From positions 1 through 50,746 of the forward strand of contig JAJQEJ010000073.1 in assembly GCA_021201735.1 (NCBI GenBank): 50,746 bases of DNA. The letters are read 5' to 3'. This DNA comes from Oscillospiraceae bacterium. GTDB lineage: Bacteria > Bacillota > Clostridia > Oscillospirales > Oscillospiraceae. The position numbers were made by a program, and so were the translations under genes. Numbering within the stretch: the first letter of the stretch is position 1; each line of letters begins with the position of its first letter. Below the pieces are notes generated by a model. That model worked only from the letters and a program-made list of their open reading frames with translations. It was not told the DNA's origin and searched no databases. Below, one piece after another: positions 31,331-40,182 of the stretch.

Positions 31331-31773
31331 AGTTTTTGATACTCAACGGGCCGAATCTGAATCTGCTGGGCAGCCGCGAACCGGGCATTTACGGCGCGGA
31401 GACCTATGACGCGCTCTGTAAGCGGCTGGAGGCGTTCGCGGCGGCGCACGGCAGCACAGCCGTGTGCGTCCAGTCGAACAGCGAGGGCGGCATCATCGAC
31501 GCGCTGCACGCGGCGCGGGGTAAATTCAATGCGGTCATCCTGAACCCCGGCGCGTATACCCACTACAGTTATGCTATTCTGGACGCGATTACGGCGGCGG
31601 AGGTACCGTGCATCGAGGTGCATATTTCAAACGTCCACCGGCGCGAGGAATTTCGCCGCCGCTCCGTGACCGCCCCCGCCTGCGTCGGACAGATCTGCGG
31701 GCTGGGGAGCTACGGCTATGAGGCGGCGATGGGCTATTTTCTCGCGCAGGGAGGAACGCCGCAATGCGTGTGA
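31327..31773 (+). CDS. aroQ: 3-dehydroquinate dehydratase, type II
   Basis: A 148-residue type II dehydroquinase that reversibly dehydrates 3-dehydroquinate, acting as a dodecamer in this family. Motifs are NGPNLNLLGSREPGIYG with the catalytic Tyr, NPGAYTHYSYAILDA, and EVHISNVHRREEFRRRSV with the active-site His and Arg. Normal length. It overlaps aroK by 4 bp and aroE by 10 bp. Confidence 0.94.
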   Translation: MKFLILNGPNLNLLGSREPGIYGAETYDALCKRLEAFAAAHGSTAVCVQSNSEGGIIDALHAARGKFNAVILNPGAYTHYSYAILDAITAAEVPCIEVHISNVHRREEFRRRSVTAPACVGQICGLGSYGYEAAMGYFLAQGGTPQCV

Positions 31774-32627
31774 ATCTGGAAAACACCACGCAAAAGCTCT
31801 GCGTGATTGGCGATCCGGTGCTCCACTCCAAGTCGCCGCTCATTCAAAACACCATGCTGGAAGCGCTGGGGCTCGATTACATCTATCTCTGCCAGCCGGT
31901 CACGCCGGAGGACCTTCCGTCCTTCCTGCGCGCCGCCGCACTGCTGGGCTACCGGGGGCTCAACGCCACCATGCCCCACAAGCAGGCGCTCCTGCCGCTG
32001 ATGGATACCCTCAGTGAGGACGCCCGCCGCTTCGGCGCGGTGAATACGGTCTGCATCCGCGGCGGCAAATTTCTTGGATACAACACCGACGGCGTTGGCT
32101 TTCTTCGCGCCCTTGCGGAAAACGGCACGTCGCCAAAGGGACTGCGCGTCACCGTGTTCGGCGCGGGGGGAGCGGCCAAGGCGGTGGCGCTCAAACTCGC
32201 GCAGAAGGGCGCGGCGCGCGTGACCGTGTGCAATCGCACGGCAGAGAAGGCGGCGGCACTGTGCACACTTGACGAGCAGGGGGTTCTGCGTTCTGCCGGG
32301 TTTGACATCGAGACACTGCGGCGGGAAGCGTGGCAAACCGACCTGCTGATCAACTGCACCAGCCTAGGTATGCACGGCACGCAGGGGCAGTTTGACGATT
32401 TCTCATTTCTTGACGAGCTCCCCGCGGGGACGCCGGTCTATGACCTCATCTATGCCCCACCCCAAACCAAACTGCTCGCCGAGGCGGCAAAGCGCGGCCT
32501 GCCCGCTTACAACGGGTTAGGCCTGCTGGTGCATCAGGCGGTCTGTTCGCTGGAGCTGTTTACGCAGACGTCGATTGATTTGGCGCTCGTAAAGAGGGCG
32601 CTGCAAGGGGTGCTTGCTGGGCCGTGA
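31764..32627 (+). CDS. aroE: Shikimate dehydrogenase
   Basis: A 287-residue NADP-dependent enzyme reducing 3-dehydroshikimate to shikimate. The substrate domain has GDPVLHSKSPLIQNTM and NATMPHK with the catalytic Lys, then NTDGVGF. The Rossmann domain has GAGGAAKAV, an NRT loop for the NADP phosphate and INCTSLGMHG; GLGLLVHQA closes the protein. It is the last gene of the aro operon, overlapping aroQ by 10 bp. Confidence 0.94.
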   Translation: MRVNLENTTQKLCVIGDPVLHSKSPLIQNTMLEALGLDYIYLCQPVTPEDLPSFLRAAALLGYRGLNATMPHKQALLPLMDTLSEDARRFGAVNTVCIRGGKFLGYNTDGVGFLRALAENGTSPKGLRVTVFGAGGAAKAVALKLAQKGAARVTVCNRTAEKAAALCTLDEQGVLRSAGFDIETLRREAWQTDLLINCTSLGMHGTQGQFDDFSFLDELPAGTPVYDLIYAPPQTKLLAEAAKRGLPAYNGLGLLVHQAVCSLELFTQTSIDLALVKRALQGVLAGP

Positions 32628-32660
32628 CGCATTGTGGCGGGGAACCCAACCGCAATGCGT
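32627..32660 (+). terminator. Hairpin at the end of the aro operon
   Basis: ACGCATTG pairs with CAATGCGT around an 18-nt loop that can fold further. It begins at the last base of the aroE stop codon. No T run follows (ACCGGCGAAAAAGACG), so it may act as an mRNA 3' end stabiliser instead of an intrinsic terminator. Confidence 0.4.
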
Positions 32661-32746
32661 ACCGGCGAAAAAGACGGAACAACAGGCGCTCGCTTTGTCT
32701 AAAACATCCAAAAAGCAAAAATATGCATAGGTAACGTAAAAAAAAC

Positions 32747-32775
32747 TTGACAACCGCTTTGGATTGTAATATCAT
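32747..32775 (+). promoter_or_regulatory. Promoter of the S10-spc-alpha ribosomal operon
   Basis: TTGACA and TATCAT are spaced 17 bp, preceded by an A-rich stretch (GTAAAAAAAAC) resembling an UP element. Initiation near 32782 leaves a leader of about 266 nt before rpsJ. It is the only clear strong promoter seen before the ribosomal genes. Confidence 0.85.
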
Positions 32776-32781
32776 AATCTA

Positions 32782-33047
32782 GCGTCAAATTGGCGCACCT
32801 TGCGATGATGTGGGAGATTGCGGCGCAAGCCGGTAACTTCCGCGGAGTATGTCCGAGCTAGATTTGGGCGGCTGAAGATCTTGGCATAGCGTATATCGCT
32901 GTGGATAGATGGGACCGGTCTGCTTTAGAACCGGTTTCTTTCTCTCTGTAGAGTGATACGCACGGAAACGTGTGCAAGATTTTCACCGTACGAAGCGAGG
33001 AAACAAACACCATTCACACTTCGTATGTTTTAAGGAGGAAAAACACT
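32782..33047 (+). promoter_or_regulatory. Structured leader of the ribosomal operon with attenuator-like hairpin
   Basis: This stretch has no gene. Visible elements are GCGTC/GGCGC at 32782-32796; GACCGGT/ACCGGTT at 32913-32936, followed by TTCTTTCTCT, an attenuator-like hairpin; a GAAA-tetraloop hairpin (CACG/CGTG) near 32961-32972; and CGTACGAAG/CTTCGTATG at 32987-33027, a 9-bp stem that ends 4 bases before the rpsJ ribosome binding site AAGGAGG. The layout suggests both transcriptional and translational control, possibly by a ribosomal protein. I do not recognise the RNA class. Confidence 0.6.
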
Positions 33048-33359
33048 ATGGCGCAGAAAGAAATGATTCGCATTCGGCTCAAGGCCTACGACCATCAGCT
33101 GATCGACCAGAGTGCAGAGAAAATCGTGGAAACAGCAAAGCGCACCGGCGCATCCGTCTCCGGCCCGATTCCCCTGCCGACGAAACGGGAGGTTGTCACC
33201 ATCCTGCGGGCGGTTCATAAGTATAAGGACAGCCGTGAGCAGTTTGAGCGCCGCACCCATAAGCGCCTGATCGACATTCTAAAGCCGTCCGCGAAGACGG
33301 TAGAGGCGCTGATGAGCCTGGAGCTTCCCGCCGGTGTTGACATAGAGATTAAGCTCTGA
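33048..33359 (+). CDS. rpsJ: 30S ribosomal protein S10
   Basis: A 103-residue protein of the 30S head, also NusE in antitermination. [29 protein letters not shown] and the C-terminal [30 protein letters not shown] match the family over its full length. AAGGAGG lies 9 bp before the ATG giving [11 protein letters not shown]. It is first in the supercluster, behind a structured leader and separated from rplC by 124 bp. Confidence 0.97.
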   Translation: MAQKEMIRIRLKAYDHQLIDQSAEKIVETAKRTGASVSGPIPLPTKREVVTILRAVHKYKDSREQFERRTHKRLIDILKPSAKTVEALMSLELPAGVDIEIKL

Positions 33360-33483
33360 TCTCATCTAAATTACTTTTGTGTACTGCGGTTCGCCGTTTT
33401 GAGGCGGGCGGGTCAAGTTGGCGGAGCAATGCCGCAACGTGGCAACTCCTTCAACCAATAACCTTATATAAGGAGGAACAGCA

Positions 33484-34209
33484 ATGGAAAAGGCCATTAT
33501 CGGCAGGAAAGTCGGCATGACGCAGATTTTTGACGAAGCCGGAAAGGTCATCCCGGTCACCCTGATTCAGGCAGGCCCCTGTGTGGTCGTGCAGAAGAAG
33601 ACCGAGGAGAAGGACGGCTATAGTGCCGTGCAGCTTGGCTACGACGATGTAGCCGAGCGTAAGCTCACAAAGCCCGAGCTCGGGCATCTGAAAAAAGCGG
33701 GCGAGACCCGTAAGCGTGTACTCAAAGAATTTCGGCTCGCTGACTGCGATACCCTCAACGTCGGCGACGAGATAAAGGCGGAGGTGTTCACCGCCGGAGA
33801 CCGCGTCGACATTACAGGGGTGAGCAAGGGCAAGGGCTATCAGGGCGTCATAAAGCGCCACGGTGCCCACCGCCTGAAGGAGACCCACGGCACCGGTCCT
33901 GTACACCGCCATGCGGGCTCTATGGGTTCGGGTACCGACCCCTCCCGCATTTTTAAGGGCAAGATCGGCGCGGGGCACATGGGCCATGAGCAGGTCACCG
34001 TTTTGAATCTGGATGTGGTGCAGGTCGATCCTGAACTGAACGTGATCGCCGTCTGCGGCGCGGTGCCTGGCCCCAAGGGCGGCCTTGTCTGCCTGCGCAA
34101 CAGCGTCATCAACGTCTCGGCGAAGGGCGCGGCGGCCGGCACAAGCGCGAACCCGCAGAAGGCTTCCGCCCGCGTCAATCCCCAGAAGGCTTCGGCTCGT
34201 AAGGGTTAA
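33484..34209 (+). CDS. rplC: 50S ribosomal protein L3 with repeated C-terminal tail
   Basis: A 241-residue protein near the peptidyl transferase centre. GRKVGMTQIFDEAGKVIPVT, the conserved VDITGVSKGKGYQGVIKRH and the GHMGHEQVTVLNLDVVQVD region are typical. The family is usually about 205-215 residues; here some 30 extra residues follow LVCLRNSVINV, with NPQKASAR occurring twice. The 124-bp gap before the gene holds a small bulged hairpin (GTTGGCGG/CCGCAAC) and an AAGGAGG site. Confidence 0.96.
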   Translation: MEKAIIGRKVGMTQIFDEAGKVIPVTLIQAGPCVVVQKKTEEKDGYSAVQLGYDDVAERKLTKPELGHLKKAGETRKRVLKEFRLADCDTLNVGDEIKAEVFTAGDRVDITGVSKGKGYQGVIKRHGAHRLKETHGTGPVHRHAGSMGSGTDPSRIFKGKIGAGHMGHEQVTVLNLDVVQVDPELNVIAVCGAVPGPKGGLVCLRNSVINVSAKGAAAGTSANPQKASARVNPQKASARKG

Positions 34210-34226
34210 GAAAGGAGAGATTTCAA

Positions 34227-34847
34227 ATGCCTAAGGCAACCGTTGTTAATATGACCGGCACCAAGGTCGGCGAAGTGGAGCTCTCCGAGGCCGTTTTCGG
34301 CGTTGAGCCTAACGAGGCCGTTGTGCATGAGGCGGTCAAAAACCACCTTGCAAATTGCAGGCAGGGCACCCAGTCCACGCTCACCCGCGCGGAGGTGTCC
34401 GGCGGCGGCAGAAAGCCGTGGCGTCAGAAGGGGACCGGCCATGCCCGTCAGGGCTCGACCCGCGCGCCCCAGTGGACGCACGGCGGCGTCGTGTTCGCTC
34501 CCAAGCCCCGCGACTACAGCTACACCCTCAATAAGAAGGTTAAGCGCCTCGCGCTCAAATCCGCTCTGTCGGCGAAGGCGCAGGAGGGCAACGTAATCGT
34601 CGTGGAGGATCTGAGCCTCGGCGAGATCAAGACCAAAAACATGAAGACGTTCCTTGACGCGGTGGGTGCCGGTAAGGCCCTGCTTGTGACCGGCGAGGCC
34701 AGCGAGAACGTCGTCAAGTCCGCCCGCAACATTCCGGGCGTGGAGACCACAACCGCGAAGATACTCAGCGTCTACGATATCGTAAACGCCAAGCAGTTCA
34801 TCGTGGACAAGGCGGCGCTCGCCGTTATTGAGGAGGTGTTTGCGTAA
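34227..34847 (+). CDS. rplD: 50S ribosomal protein L4
   Basis: A 206-residue protein lining the exit tunnel. [45 protein letters not shown] is the tunnel loop, and the globular part has the usual length. In enterobacteria L4 represses its own operon; whether it acts on the leader found upstream of rpsJ here is unknown. The stop overlaps the rplW start (TAATG). Confidence 0.97.
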   Translation: MPKATVVNMTGTKVGEVELSEAVFGVEPNEAVVHEAVKNHLANCRQGTQSTLTRAEVSGGGRKPWRQKGTGHARQGSTRAPQWTHGGVVFAPKPRDYSYTLNKKVKRLALKSALSAKAQEGNVIVVEDLSLGEIKTKNMKTFLDAVGAGKALLVTGEASENVVKSARNIPGVETTTAKILSVYDIVNAKQFIVDKAALAVIEEVFA

Positions 34848-35146
34848 TGGATACCAAGGCTTATGACATCATCAAGCGCCCGATCATCACGGAGCAATCC
34901 ATGGAGGGTGCCGAGATGAAGCGCTACACCTTTGAGGTCGCGAAGAGCGCGAACAAGATTGAAATTGCAAAGGCCGTGGAAGAGGCTTTCGGCGTGAAGG
35001 TCGCAAAGGTCAACACCCTGAATATGCTGGGCAAGCGCAAGCGCACAGGCCGCTATCCTTACGGACGCCGTCCGAGCTGGAAGAAGGCCATGGTCACGCT
35101 GACCCCGGAGTCGAAGACCATCGAATTCTTCGAAGGCATGGTGTAA
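34847..35146 (+). CDS. rplW: 50S ribosomal protein L23
   Basis: A 99-residue protein at the tunnel exit, where trigger factor and signal recognition particle dock. [35 protein letters not shown] and the K/R-rich loop before YKKA-like [19 protein letters not shown] are family features. Start overlaps the rplD stop by one base. Confidence 0.97.
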   Translation: MDTKAYDIIKRPIITEQSMEGAEMKRYTFEVAKSANKIEIAKAVEEAFGVKVAKVNTLNMLGKRKRTGRYPYGRRPSWKKAMVTLTPESKTIEFFEGMV

Positions 35147-35161
35147 GGAGGATAACAAGAA

Positions 35162-35995
35162 ATGGCGATTAAAACCTATAAACCGACAACCCCCTCACGC
35201 CGCCACATGACGTCGCTGGCGTTTGACGGGATTGATAAAAAGGCAAAACCGGAGCGCAGCCTGACCGAGACGCTGCAAAAGCACGGGGGCCGCAACAGCT
35301 ACGGGCGCATTACCGTCCGCCACCGCGGCGGCGGTAACAAGAGAAAGTACCGCGTCATCGACTTTAAGCGCGACAAGGACGGCAACGCCACCGTGACGAG
35401 CCTGCAGTACGACCCGAACCGCTCCGCGAACATTGCCCTGCTTGAGTATGAGGACGGCGAAAAGCGCTACATTCTCGCGCCGGTCAACCTCAAGGTGGGC
35501 CATGTCATTCAGAACGGCGCGGGCGCTGAAATCCTGCCCGGCAACTGCCTGCCCATCGCGAACATCCCTGTCGGTGAGCTCATCCACAACATTGAGCTTT
35601 ACCCCGGCAAGGGCGGCCAGCTTGTCCGCTCCGCGGGCGTCTCGGCACAGCTGATGGCAAAGGAGGGCGGCATGGCGCAGGTGCGCCTCCCCTCCGGCGA
35701 GGTGCGCTATATCCGCGAGGAGTGCAGAGCCACCCTCGGACAGGTAGGCAACACCGACCACGGCAACGTCCAGATCGGCAAGGCCGGACGCAAGCGCCAC
35801 ATGGGCTGGCGGCCCACGGTGCGCGGCTCCGTCATGAACCCCTGTGACCACCCCCACGGCGGCGGCGAGGGTAAGAGTCCGGTCGGACGCCCGAGTCCGG
35901 TCACCCCCTGGGGCAAGCCGACGATGGGTTACAAGACCCGCAAGAAGAAGAACCCCACGGAGCAGTTCATCGTCAAACACCGTAAAACGAAGTAA
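35162..35995 (+). CDS. rplB: 50S ribosomal protein L2
   Basis: A 277-residue protein needed for subunit joining and peptidyl transfer. It is full-length, with [17 protein letters not shown] at the start and the conserved [24 protein letters not shown] block carrying the functional His near the end. AAGGAGG lies upstream; 15 bp separate it from rplW. Confidence 0.97.
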   Translation: MAIKTYKPTTPSRRHMTSLAFDGIDKKAKPERSLTETLQKHGGRNSYGRITVRHRGGGNKRKYRVIDFKRDKDGNATVTSLQYDPNRSANIALLEYEDGEKRYILAPVNLKVGHVIQNGAGAEILPGNCLPIANIPVGELIHNIELYPGKGGQLVRSAGVSAQLMAKEGGMAQVRLPSGEVRYIREECRATLGQVGNTDHGNVQIGKAGRKRHMGWRPTVRGSVMNPCDHPHGGGEGKSPVGRPSPVTPWGKPTMGYKTRKKKNPTEQFIVKHRKTK

Positions 35996-36010
35996 GGAGG
36001 CAGTGAAAAG

Positions 36011-36283
36011 ATGAGCAGAAGTATCAAGAAAGGTCCCTTTTGCGCCCCTGAGCTGCTGAAGCGGGTTGACGCAATGAACCAGAACAGCGAAAAGAAAGTG
36101 GTAAAGACATGGAGCCGCGCCTCCACGATTTTCCCTTCCTTTGTCGGACACACCTTCGCGGTGCACGACGGTCGCAAGCATGTGCCCGTGTACGTTACCG
36201 AGGATATGGTCGGGCACAAGCTGGGCGAGTTCGCCCCCACCCGTACCTTCCGCGGACACGCCGGCAGCAAGACCGGTAAATAA
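36011..36283 (+). CDS. rpsS: 30S ribosomal protein S19
   Basis: A 90-residue head protein that contacts the A-site finger. [10 protein letters not shown] at the start, [29 protein letters not shown] in the middle and [16 protein letters not shown] near the end match the family across the whole length. AAGGAGGCAG precedes the ATG. Confidence 0.97.
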   Translation: MSRSIKKGPFCAPELLKRVDAMNQNSEKKVVKTWSRASTIFPSFVGHTFAVHDGRKHVPVYVTEDMVGHKLGEFAPTRTFRGHAGSKTGK

Positions 36284-36297
36284 GGAGGAGAGAGAAC

Positions 36298-36630
36298 ATG
36301 GAAGCAAAGGCACATTTGAAATATGCGCGCATCTCTCCCCGTAAGGTTCAGATTGTGTGCGATCTGATTCGGGGCAAGAGCGTGCCCCAGGCGGACGCCA
36401 TTCTCAGAGCAACGCCGAAGGCCGCCTCCGAGCTTATGATTAAGCTCCTGAACAGCGCCGTGGCAAACGCAGAAAATAACCACCAGATGGATCCTGAGAG
36501 CCTGTACGTTTCCGCGACCTACGCGAATCCCGGCCCGATCATCAAGCGTATGAGACCGCGCGCACAGGGCCGCGCATTCCGCATCAACAAGCGTACGTCT
36601 CACATCACCGTCTGCGTCAGCGAGCGCTAA
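36298..36630 (+). CDS. rplV: 50S ribosomal protein L22
   Basis: A 110-residue protein whose hairpin reaches into the exit tunnel near the macrolide site. [20 protein letters not shown] and [27 protein letters not shown] are the family blocks. Normal length; AAGGAGGAGAG lies upstream. Confidence 0.97.
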   Translation: MEAKAHLKYARISPRKVQIVCDLIRGKSVPQADAILRATPKAASELMIKLLNSAVANAENNHQMDPESLYVSATYANPGPIIKRMRPRAQGRAFRINKRTSHITVCVSER

Positions 36631-36645
36631 GGGAGGAGGAAGAAT

Positions 36646-37608
36646 ATGGGACAAAAAGTGAATCCACACGGCCTGCGTGTCGGTGTCATCAAAGATTGGG
36701 ACTCTCGCTGGTATGCCCGCAAAGAGAAGGTGGGCGATCTTTTGGTCGAGGATAAGCAGATCCGCGACTATCTGAAAAAGACCCTGTACTCAGCCGGTAT
36801 TCCGAAGATCGAAATCGAGCGCGACAGCGCAAAGGTGCGCATCTACCTGCACTGCGCCCGCCCCGGTGTGGTCATCGGCAGAGGCGGCGCCGACGTTGAG
36901 CGCCTGCGCCTGACACTCGAGAAGATGATCGGCAAGTCCGTCGCCCTCAACATTGTTGAGGTGCGCTCGGTCGACATGAACGCCCAGCTTGTGGCAGAGA
37001 ATATCGCCCAGCAGCTTGAAAAGCGCATCGGCTTTCGCCGTGCGATGAAGAACGCCATGGGCCGCGCCATGCGTGCCGGTGCACGCGGCATCAAGTGCTC
37101 CTGCTCCGGTCGTCTCGGCGGCGCGGAAATCGCCCGTGTTGAGCACTATCACGACGGAACCATCCCTCTGCAGACACTGCGCGCGGACATCGACTACGGC
37201 TTTGCCGAAGCGGCGACCACGTACGGGCGCATCGGCGTCAAGGTCTGGGTTTATAAGGGAGAGGTGCTCACGCAGACCCTGCGCACCACACCCCGAACTC
37301 TCGACACCAAGAATTTTAAAGAGCGCAATGACCGTCCTCGTCGCAATGACCGCGACCGCCGCTCCGGCGGATTCGGCGGCAACCGTCAGGGTGGTGGCGG
37401 CTACAACAACAACCGTCCGGCAGGACAGGGCGGCTACAACAACAACCGCCCCGCGGGACAGGGTGGCTACAACAATAACCGCCCCGCAGGACAGGGCGGA
37501 TACAGCAACAACCGTCCGGCAGGTCAGGGGCAGGGTGGCTACAACAGCCGCCCCGCGACCACACCCCGCAGCGACGCACCCACTCCCCCGAAAGGAGGCC
37601 AGGAATAA
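36646..37608 (+). CDS. rpsC: 30S ribosomal protein S3 with long repetitive C-terminal tail
   Basis: A 320-residue S3; bacterial S3 is usually about 210-235. The KH domain with [19 protein letters not shown] and the C-terminal domain through [15 protein letters not shown] are normal (about 1-207). Beyond residue 215 comes a basic, Arg/Asp-rich stretch ([15 protein letters not shown]), then four tandem copies of [11 protein letters not shown] (251-294) and a fifth partial copy. The tail is low-complexity, probably disordered and RNA-binding. The frame is open to a stop that overlaps the rplP start (TAATG), so it is not a frameshift artefact. Confidence 0.96.
   Translation: MGQKVNPHGLRVGVIKDWDSRWYARKEKVGDLLVEDKQIRDYLKKTLYSAGIPKIEIERDSAKVRIYLHCARPGVVIGRGGADVERLRLTLEKMIGKSVALNIVEVRSVDMNAQLVAENIAQQLEKRIGFRRAMKNAMGRAMRAGARGIKCSCSGRLGGAEIARVEHYHDGTIPLQTLRADIDYGFAEAATTYGRIGVKVWVYKGEVLTQTLRTTPRTLDTKNFKERNDRPRRNDRDRRSGGFGGNRQGGGGYNNNRPAGQGGYNNNRPAGQGGYNNNRPAGQGGYSNNRPAGQGQGGYNSRPATTPRSDAPTPPKGGQE
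37396..37527 (+). repeat. 33-bp tandem repeat coding for the S3 tail
   Basis: Four consecutive 33-bp units each encode [11 protein letters not shown], with Ser replacing the first Asn in unit four. Third-base differences between units (for example AACAACAACCGT and AACAATAACCGC) show they are not a very recent expansion. Copy number could vary between strains by slippage. Confidence 0.9.
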
Positions 37609-38045
37609 TGCTGCTCCCGAAGAGAGTAAAATACCGCCGCGTTCACCGCGGCCGTATGAAGGGCAAGGCCGTCAACGGGACGACCGTGACCTACGGCGAG
37701 TGGGGCCTTCAGGCCACCGAGCCGTGCTGGATTACCAGCAATCAGATTGAGGCCGCCCGTATCGCTATGACCCGTTACACCAAGCGCGGCGGCAAGGTCT
37801 GGATCAAGATTTTCCCCGACAAGCCCGTCACTGAGAAGCCCGCCGAGACCCGCATGGGTTCCGGTAAAGGCTCTCCCGAGTATTGGGTGGCCGTTGTCAA
37901 GCCCGGCCGCGTCATGTTTGAGATTGCCGGCGTCTCGGAAGAGATCGCCCGCGAGGCCCTGCGTCTCGCCTCCCACAAGCTGCCCGTCAAGTGCAAGATT
38001 GTGAAGAAGGAAGAGACCGCCGAGACCGAGAATGGTGGTGAATGA
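37608..38045 (+). CDS. rplP: 50S ribosomal protein L16
   Basis: A 145-residue protein that helps place A-site t[22 protein letters not shown] and [23 protein letters not shown], then [26 protein letters not shown], are family signatures. AAAGGAGG lies within the last codons of rpsC; start and stop overlap as TAATG, and its own stop overlaps rpmC. Confidence 0.97.
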   Translation: MLLPKRVKYRRVHRGRMKGKAVNGTTVTYGEWGLQATEPCWITSNQIEAARIAMTRYTKRGGKVWIKIFPDKPVTEKPAETRMGSGKGSPEYWVAVVKPGRVMFEIAGVSEEIAREALRLASHKLPVKCKIVKKEETAETENGGE

Positions 38046-38245
38046 AGATGATGGCAAACGAAGTCCGCAAGCTGAGTGCCGGTGAGCTGGAGAACAAGCT
38101 GGTTGATTTAAAGAAGGACCTGTTCCAGCTGCGTCTTCAGCACGCGACCAACCAGCTGGATAATCCGATTAAAATTGTCGAAGTAAAAAAAGACATCGCA
38201 CGTGTCAAGACCATTATCCGTGAGCAGCAGCTCGCAGGCCGATAA
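38042..38245 (+). CDS. rpmC: 50S ribosomal protein L29
   Basis: A 67-residue helical hairpin protein next to L23 at the tunnel exit. [26 protein letters not shown] and [14 protein letters not shown] fit the family. The first ATG overlaps the rplP stop; two more in-frame ATGs follow within nine bases, so the exact start could be up to three codons later. Confidence 0.95.
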   Translation: MKMMANEVRKLSAGELENKLVDLKKDLFQLRLQHATNQLDNPIKIVEVKKDIARVKTIIREQQLAGR

Positions 38246-38259
38246 GGAGGTAACGTAAA

Positions 38260-38520
38260 ATGGAAAACAGAACCTCTTCCCGCAAAGCCAGAGTCGGCCT
38301 GGTCGTCTCCGATAAAATGGATAAGACCGTGGTGGTGGCCATCGCCGACCGTGTGGCGCATCCCCTGTATAAGAAGATTGTCAAGAGAACCTATAAGCTC
38401 AAAGCACACGACGAGGCAAACGCCTGCGGCGTGGGCGACCGCGTCAAGGTCATGGAGACCCGCCCGCTTTCCAAGGATAAGCGCTGGCGCGTGGTCGAGA
38501 TATTAGAAAAAGCGAAGTAA
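38260..38520 (+). CDS. rpsQ: 30S ribosomal protein S17
   Basis: An 86-residue primary 16S-binding protein. The [21 protein letters not shown] strand pair and the [21 protein letters not shown] end match the family. AAGGAGG lies 9 bp before the ATG. Confidence 0.97.
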   Translation: MENRTSSRKARVGLVVSDKMDKTVVVAIADRVAHPLYKKIVKRTYKLKAHDEANACGVGDRVKVMETRPLSKDKRWRVVEILEKAK

Positions 38521-38532
38521 GGAGGTGCCAGT

Positions 38533-38901
38533 ATGATTCAGCAGGAATCCTATTTGAAGGTCGCCGATAATACCGGCGCCAAGGAAATCAAGACCATCCG
38601 CGTGTTGGGCGGCTCGAAGCGAAAGTACGGCAGCGTCGGCGACGTCATCGTCGCTTCTGTGCGCAAGGCGCAGCCGGGTGGAACCGTGAAGAAGGGCGAG
38701 GTCGTGAGAGCGGTCATCGTCCGTTCCGCGAAAGGCGTGCGCCGCGCTGACGGCAGCTATGTCCGCTTTGACGACAACGCCGCCGTCCTCATCCGCGACG
38801 ATAAGAATCCCCGCGGCACCCGCATCTTTGGGCCGGTGGCCCGCGAGCTGCGCGACAAGGATTACATGAAAATCCTGTCACTTGCGCCGGAAGTGCTGTA
38901 G
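38533..38901 (+). CDS. rplN: 50S ribosomal protein L14
   Basis: A 122-residue interface protein. [27 protein letters not shown] and the C-terminal [31 protein letters not shown] are typical over the full family length. It follows rpsQ by 12 bp with AAGGAGG. Confidence 0.97.
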   Translation: MIQQESYLKVADNTGAKEIKTIRVLGGSKRKYGSVGDVIVASVRKAQPGGTVKKGEVVRAVIVRSAKGVRRADGSYVRFDDNAAVLIRDDKNPRGTRIFGPVARELRDKDYMKILSLAPEVL

Positions 38902-38919
38902 GAGGGGGAAGGTAGCATC

Positions 38920-39237
38920 ATGAAGAAATTGAGTGTCAAGCAAAACGACCTGGTTGTTGTCCTGTCCGGCAAGGACAAGGGCAAAAAGGGCAAAGTGCTT
39001 TCCGTCGACCCGCAGAGCGGCAAGATTGTGGTGGAGAAGGTCAATATGGTCACCTATCACAAGAAGCCCCGCAAGCAGGGTGAGCAGGGCGGCATCCTGA
39101 AGAAGGAAGCGCCCTTCTACGCCTGCAAGGTGATGCGCGTCTGTCCGAAGTGCGACAAGCCCACTCGTCTGGGGCACAAGCTCCTTGCCGGTGGCAAGAA
39201 AGTCCGCGTCTGCAAGAAGTGCGGCGCTGAAATCTGA
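38920..39237 (+). CDS. rplX: 50S ribosomal protein L24, zinc-motif form
   Basis: A 105-residue assembly-initiator protein with a KOW segment (QNDLVVVLSGKDKGKKGKVL). Near the C-terminus it has two Cys pairs, CPKCDKP and CKKCGAEI, a putative zinc knuckle common in Firmicutes. GGAGGGGGAAGG precedes the ATG. Confidence 0.96.
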   Translation: MKKLSVKQNDLVVVLSGKDKGKKGKVLSVDPQSGKIVVEKVNMVTYHKKPRKQGEQGGILKKEAPFYACKVMRVCPKCDKPTRLGHKLLAGGKKVRVCKKCGAEI

Positions 39238-39257
39238 GAGAGGAGGAGTGAATTACT

Positions 39258-39806
39258 ATGGGTAATCCCAATCTGAAGAAAAAATATCAGGACGAAGTCG
39301 CTCCTGCCCTCATGCAGAAGTTCGGCTATCAGAGCGTCATGCAGATTCCGCGTCTCGATAAGATCGTCGTTAACTGCGGCTGCGGCGAGGCGCGCGACAA
39401 TGCGAAGGTGCTTGAGGCGGTCGTGAACGACCTGACCAAGATCACCGGACAGAAGGCGATTGTCACCAAGGCGAAAAAGTCGGTGGCAAACTTCAAGCTA
39501 CGCGAAGACATGCCGATCGGCGCAAAGGTCACCCTGCGCGGCGACCGCATGTGGGAGTTTCTCGACCGGCTCTTTAACGTCGCGCTCCCGCGTGTGCGTG
39601 ACTTCCGCGGCATTAAGCCGAGCGCCTTTGACGGGCGCGGCAACTATGCGCTGGGTATCCGCGAGCAGCTGATTTTCCCGGAGATCGAGTACGATAAAAT
39701 CGACAAGATCCGCGGCATGGACGTCGTGCTGTGCACCACCGCGAAGACCGACGAAGAGGCGAAGGAAATGCTGACACTGATCGGCGCACCCTTCGCACAA
39801 GGCTAA
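39258..39806 (+). CDS. rplE: 50S ribosomal protein L5
   Basis: A 182-residue protein that binds 5S rRNA and contacts P-site t[54 protein letters not shown] and the [18 protein letters not shown] end are standard. Normal length. Confidence 0.97.
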   Translation: MGNPNLKKKYQDEVAPALMQKFGYQSVMQIPRLDKIVVNCGCGEARDNAKVLEAVVNDLTKITGQKAIVTKAKKSVANFKLREDMPIGAKVTLRGDRMWEFLDRLFNVALPRVRDFRGIKPSAFDGRGNYALGIREQLIFPEIEYDKIDKIRGMDVVLCTTAKTDEEAKEMLTLIGAPFAQG

Positions 39807-39819
39807 GGAGGCAGAGTCA

Positions 39820-40005
39820 ATGGCAAAGAAATCGATGATTTTAAAGCAGCAGCGTCCTGCAAAATATTCAGCCCGGAGATACAACCGCTGCAAGATCTGC
39901 GGACGTCCCCACGCCTACCTGCGTAACTACGGCGTCTGCCGTATCTGCTTTCGTGAGCTGGCCTATAAGGGACAGATCCCCGGCGTCCGGAAGGCGAGCT
40001 GGTAA
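39820..40005 (+). CDS. rpsZ: 30S ribosomal protein S14, zinc type
   Basis: A 61-residue type-Z S14 with two CxxC pairs: [15 protein letters not shown] and CRICFRELA. The zinc form is the usual one in Firmicutes. AAGGAGG lies upstream, 13 bp after rplE. The next 177 bp before rpsH carry no gene and have strong hairpins. Confidence 0.97.
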   Translation: MAKKSMILKQQRPAKYSARRYNRCKICGRPHAYLRNYGVCRICFRELAYKGQIPGVRKASW

Positions 40006-40182
40006 TCAATTCCAGCCCGCCTATCCCCGCGTTATTACCGCTTTTCCCGGCAAGGCGGTCAACAGGTCGGGCCTGCCTCCGGCATTGGCTGGAGCCCCGC
40101 GTCTTAACGCGGGTCGCGCCGCGATACCTTACCGCCTATATGGGCACCTGCCCGTAACTCTGATTTAGGAGGAAATAATCAC
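40006..40182 (+). promoter_or_regulatory. Hairpin-rich spacer between rpsZ and rpsH
   Basis: This gap is about ten times longer than others in the cluster. It contains ACCGC/GCGGT near 40037-40059, CCCGCGT/ACGCGGG with a CTTA loop at 40096-40113, a CTCC/GGAG pair near 40077-40094 and GGGC/GCCC at 40142-40153, then the rpsH site AGGAGG. No promoter with a good -35 or U-rich terminator is seen. It could be an RNA control or processing site for the distal genes. Confidence 0.5.

Noticed and set aside
35195..36313. 372-codon minus-strand frame across rplB and rpsS
   Set aside because: It crosses two highly conserved ribosomal genes and shows no domain or start signal of its own.
37073..37750. 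Ser/Thr/Ala-rich frame overlapping rpsC and rplP, considered as evidence for a frameshift in the S3 tail
   Set aside because: The S3 frame is continuous to a stop that overlaps the rplP start, with the rplP ribosome binding site in place, so no frameshift is needed.
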